Assembly (NCBI GenBank): GCA_963777905.1
Contig: CAVZSM010000019.1
Location: 1-64,000 of the forward strand
Direction of reading: 5' to 3'
Length of the DNA stretch: 64,000 nucleotides
Origin: Trebonia sp963777905
GTDB lineage: Bacteria; Actinomycetota; Actinomycetes; Streptosporangiales; Streptosporangiaceae
A program made the position numbers and the translations under genes. This document shows, piece by piece, positions 62,129-64,000 of the stretch (positions within the stretch are counted from its first letter, which is position 1; the number at the start of each line of letters is the position of its first letter). Under the pieces are notes generated by a model. That model made no database searches and was not told the DNA's origin. It worked only from the letters and a program-made list of their open reading frames with translations.

Positions 62129-62758
62129 TCACCGGAGCCGCTGGGCGATGCCGGCGACGCACAGCCAGACTTGCTCGCACTCGGCGGCGATCCGCGCGTT
62201 GAGCACGCCAAGTTCGTCCCGGAACCGCACCCCGGAAACCGTCCCGGGAATCACCCCGGACCCAACCTCATTGCTGACGGCAACAACATGCCGCCGGGTA
62301 GCCCGCCAGGCGTCAAGCAACCCATCCACGCGCTCCGCCAGCTGCTTATCCGCATCGGGAGCGCCCTCCCAGAGCCCGCACTCCTCCATCACCCCAGCCA
62401 GCCACGTAGAAAGGCAGTCCACCAGCACGGCACTCTCCAGGCCATGCAGCCGTCCAGCCAGCACATCCTCGAGGTCGAGGGTTTCCATCGTCGTCCACTG
62501 CTCCGGCCGCCGTTCCTGGTGCAGCCGCACCCGCTCGGCCCAGTCCGGATCCTCCACGGAGGGCAGTGGCCCGCAAGCCACATAATCCACCCGCTCCCGC
62601 CGGCCCAGCAACCGCTCGGCCGTCAAGGACTTCCCCGACCGCGCCCCACCCAAAACGAGCACCCGGAACGCCTTCCCGCGCCTAGGCCGCCCCGGAAGCG
62701 CCAGCCTCCGGGCAGGCGCCAACGAACCAGGCTGGCGTCCACGCAAGCGTCGGCTCAT
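62129..62758 (-). CDS. cobU: Adenosylcobinamide kinase/guanylyltransferase
   Basis: Bifunctional CobU/CobP: phosphorylates adenosylcobinamide and activates it with GTP, preparing it for CobS. P-loop VLVLGGARSGKSLTAERLL; VDYVACGP; RRPEQWTTMETLDLEDVLAG; VLVDCLSTWLAGVM and VVAVSNEVGSGVIPG are all family segments. Length ~209 residues from ATG 62758; the N-terminal ~30 residues are basic and extra to the usual start. A longer frame to 62881 overlaps cobT by 29 bp. Order cobT-cobU-cobS on the minus strand implies one operon. Confidence 0.92.
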   Translation of the reverse strand: MSRRLRGRQPGSLAPARRLALPGRPRRGKAFRVLVLGGARSGKSLTAERLLGRRERVDYVACGPLPSVEDPDWAERVRLHQERRPEQWTTMETLDLEDVLAGRLHGLESAVLVDCLSTWLAGVMEECGLWEGAPDADKQLAERVDGLLDAWRATRRHVVAVSNEVGSGVIPGTVSGVRFRDELGVLNARIAAECEQVWLCVAGIAQRLR

Positions 62759-62852
62759 TACCTCCCGCCCGAGGAGCGAGGTGCGCTGGGGAGATTTCTC
62801 GCCGGTGTTCCGAAGGACTGCCGGCGAAAATCTGCCCCACGCGCCCGCAACA

Positions 62853-63917
62853 TCACGCCTTCTCACCAGAGACGCCGGCACTGTCGAAGGTAGCCATGTC
62901 CCGCAGCACCCGCGCCGCGGCGGCCACTACCGGCAGCGCGAGCACCGCCCCTGAGCCCTCGCCGAGGCGCATCCCCAGGTCCAGCAGCGGCTGCAGGCCG
63001 AGCGCGTCGAGCGCCCGCAGCGCCCCCGGCTCGGTGGACAGGTGCCCGGCGATCAGGTAGTCCGTCACCTGCGGAGCGAAAGCCCGGGCGGCCACAGCCG
63101 CCGCGCAGGCGATGACGCCGTCGAGCAGGACAGGGACACGCCGCGCGGCGCCGCCGAGGATGAACCCCGCAAGCGCGGCGTGCTCGAGGCCGCCCACGGC
63201 CGCGAGCGTCTCGAGCGGGGAAGCCGGATCGCAGCGGTGCAGGTCGAGTGCGCGGCGCACCACATCTACCTTCCGCGCCCACGTCGGGTCGTCGATGCCC
63301 GTGCCTCGCCCGGTGACCAGCGCCGGCGTGGACCCGGTGAACACCGCGATCAGCGCGGCGGACGCGGTCGTGTTCGCGATGCCCATGTCCCCGGTGATCA
63401 GGCACCGGTAGCCCTCGTCGACCAGGTCCGCGGCGACCTTGATGCCGGTCTCCACCGCCAGCCTGGCCTCCTCAAGGGTCATCGCCGGGCCCTCGGTCAT
63501 GTCCGCGGTGCCGGGCCGGACCTTACGGGACAGCAAGCCTTGCGCCGTCGGCAGGTCCGCGGCCACGCCCACATCCACCACGCATACCGCCGCGCCTGCC
63601 TGCGTGGCGATCGCGTTCACCGCCGCGCCCGAGGCAAGGAAGTTGGCCACCATCTGCGCGGTGACCTCCTGCGGCCATGGGGTCACGCCCTGGGCGTGCA
63701 CGCCGTGGTCGGCCGCGAATACGGCGACGACGGCGGGCTCTGGGAGCGGCGGCGGGCACTGGCTGGCGATGCCGGCGAGCTGCACCGACACGTCCTCGAG
63801 CCGGCCAAGGGACCCGCTCGGCTTGGTCAGCGCCTCCTGGCGCTCCCGCGCCGCCACGACAGCGGCGGCGTCGAGCGGCCCGACCGCCGCGATGGTGTCT
63901 TCGAGCAGCCCAGTCAT
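62853..63917 (-). CDS. cobT: Nicotinate-nucleotide-dimethylbenzimidazole phosphoribosyltransferase
   Basis: CobT makes alpha-ribazole phosphate from dimethylbenzimidazole and nicotinate mononucleotide, the lower-ligand branch of B12 assembly. About 354 residues, normal length. Motifs: LTKPSGSLGRLEDVSVQLAG, VFAADHGVHAQGVTPWPQEV, ITGDMGIANTTASAAL, GRGTGIDD and LEHAALAGFILGGAARRVPV; the catalytic Glu lies in the C-terminal LGMRLGEGSGAVLAL. ATG 63917 with GGAGG upstream is preferred over the frame start at 63962. First of the visible cob genes; a B12 riboswitch, if any, would lie beyond the window end. Confidence 0.95.
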   Translation of the reverse strand: MTGLLEDTIAAVGPLDAAAVVAARERQEALTKPSGSLGRLEDVSVQLAGIASQCPPPLPEPAVVAVFAADHGVHAQGVTPWPQEVTAQMVANFLASGAAVNAIATQAGAAVCVVDVGVAADLPTAQGLLSRKVRPGTADMTEGPAMTLEEARLAVETGIKVAADLVDEGYRCLITGDMGIANTTASAALIAVFTGSTPALVTGRGTGIDDPTWARKVDVVRRALDLHRCDPASPLETLAAVGGLEHAALAGFILGGAARRVPVLLDGVIACAAAVAARAFAPQVTDYLIAGHLSTEPGALRALDALGLQPLLDLGMRLGEGSGAVLALPVVAAAARVLRDMATFDSAGVSGEKA

Positions 63918-64000
63918 GGCAGCGCCTCCCCAGCGGTCAGCAGAACCAAGACAGCAGATCACGCCGGTCTCGGCTCGGTCAAGCGGACCAGGGTCAAGCG

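Noticed and set aside
63918..64000. Cobalamin riboswitch upstream of cobT
   Set aside because: Only 83 bp remain in the window, and I see no B12-box-like element in them.

Overview
The window is chromosomal DNA from a high-GC Gram-positive actinomycete. Supporting signs are the GC-rich third codon positions, frequent GTG starts, a complete conservon (sensor kinase, roadblock, DUF742, GTPase), F420-type flavin enzymes, a LAL-type LuxR regulator, a DUF1707 protein, a DUF222/HNH endonuclease of the 13E12 type and a PknB-like kinase with a beta-propeller. I cannot name the genus from sequence alone. I saw no rRNA, tRNA or CRISPR array.

About 0-18.3 kb is an accessory exopolysaccharide region. 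It holds a JmjC-like cupin, a CelD/BcsL-type acetyltransferase, two GT4 and two GT2 glycosyltransferases, a GH16 endoglucanase, two polytopic membrane proteins (one GT-C-like), an FkbM methyltransferase, a Wzx-like flippase, a sulfotransferase, a NodB deacetylase and GalE. Together they could build, methylate, sulfate, deacetylate, export and trim a surface polysaccharide. Four genes between 1.2 and 8.8 kb are each broken by single-base frame changes (about eight events), so this part is either decaying or contains base-level sequence errors. An IS1380-type transposase remnant and an AT-richer desert lie at 15.4-16.3 kb, and the FkbM gene is also AT-rich.

18.4-24.7 kb: a DUF1707 protein, a protein of unknown function, an acyl-CoA synthetase divergent from an APC permease, and a nucleotidyltransferase-fold protein and a metallophosphoesterase translationally coupled to the permease. 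24.7-30.5 kb: a STAND/TPR ATPase divergent from the conservon. 30.5-32.3 kb: tyrS and a Ddn-like reductase. 32.4-39.8 kb: an aminoglycoside-phosphotransferase-fold protein, a SorC-type regulator and a divergent polyol/sugar ABC transporter operon ending in a zinc dehydrogenase; matching palindromes in the divergent promoter look like the regulator's operators.

39.8-44.4 kb is a compact four-gene operon on the minus strand: Ser/Thr kinase with a YVTN propeller, membrane protein, DUF5134 protein and Tat/lipoprotein Rieske protein. This is the most unusual functional grouping in the window. 44.7-53.9 kb: PfkB kinase, HAD phosphatase, tautomerase, alpha/beta hydrolase, LAL regulator, MarR regulator abutting a dehydrogenase that lacks its catalytic domain, a small DUF2007-like protein, a PQQ-type sugar dehydrogenase lipoprotein and an M50-like membrane protease. 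54.1-60.1 kb: L,D-transpeptidase, penicillin acylase, PPOX/F420 oxidoreductase, a frameshifted DUF222/HNH endonuclease with an internal 159-bp duplication, and a small ABM-like protein. 60.1-64 kb: a MetE-like methyltransferase followed by the cobalamin lower-ligand genes cobS, cobU and cobT.
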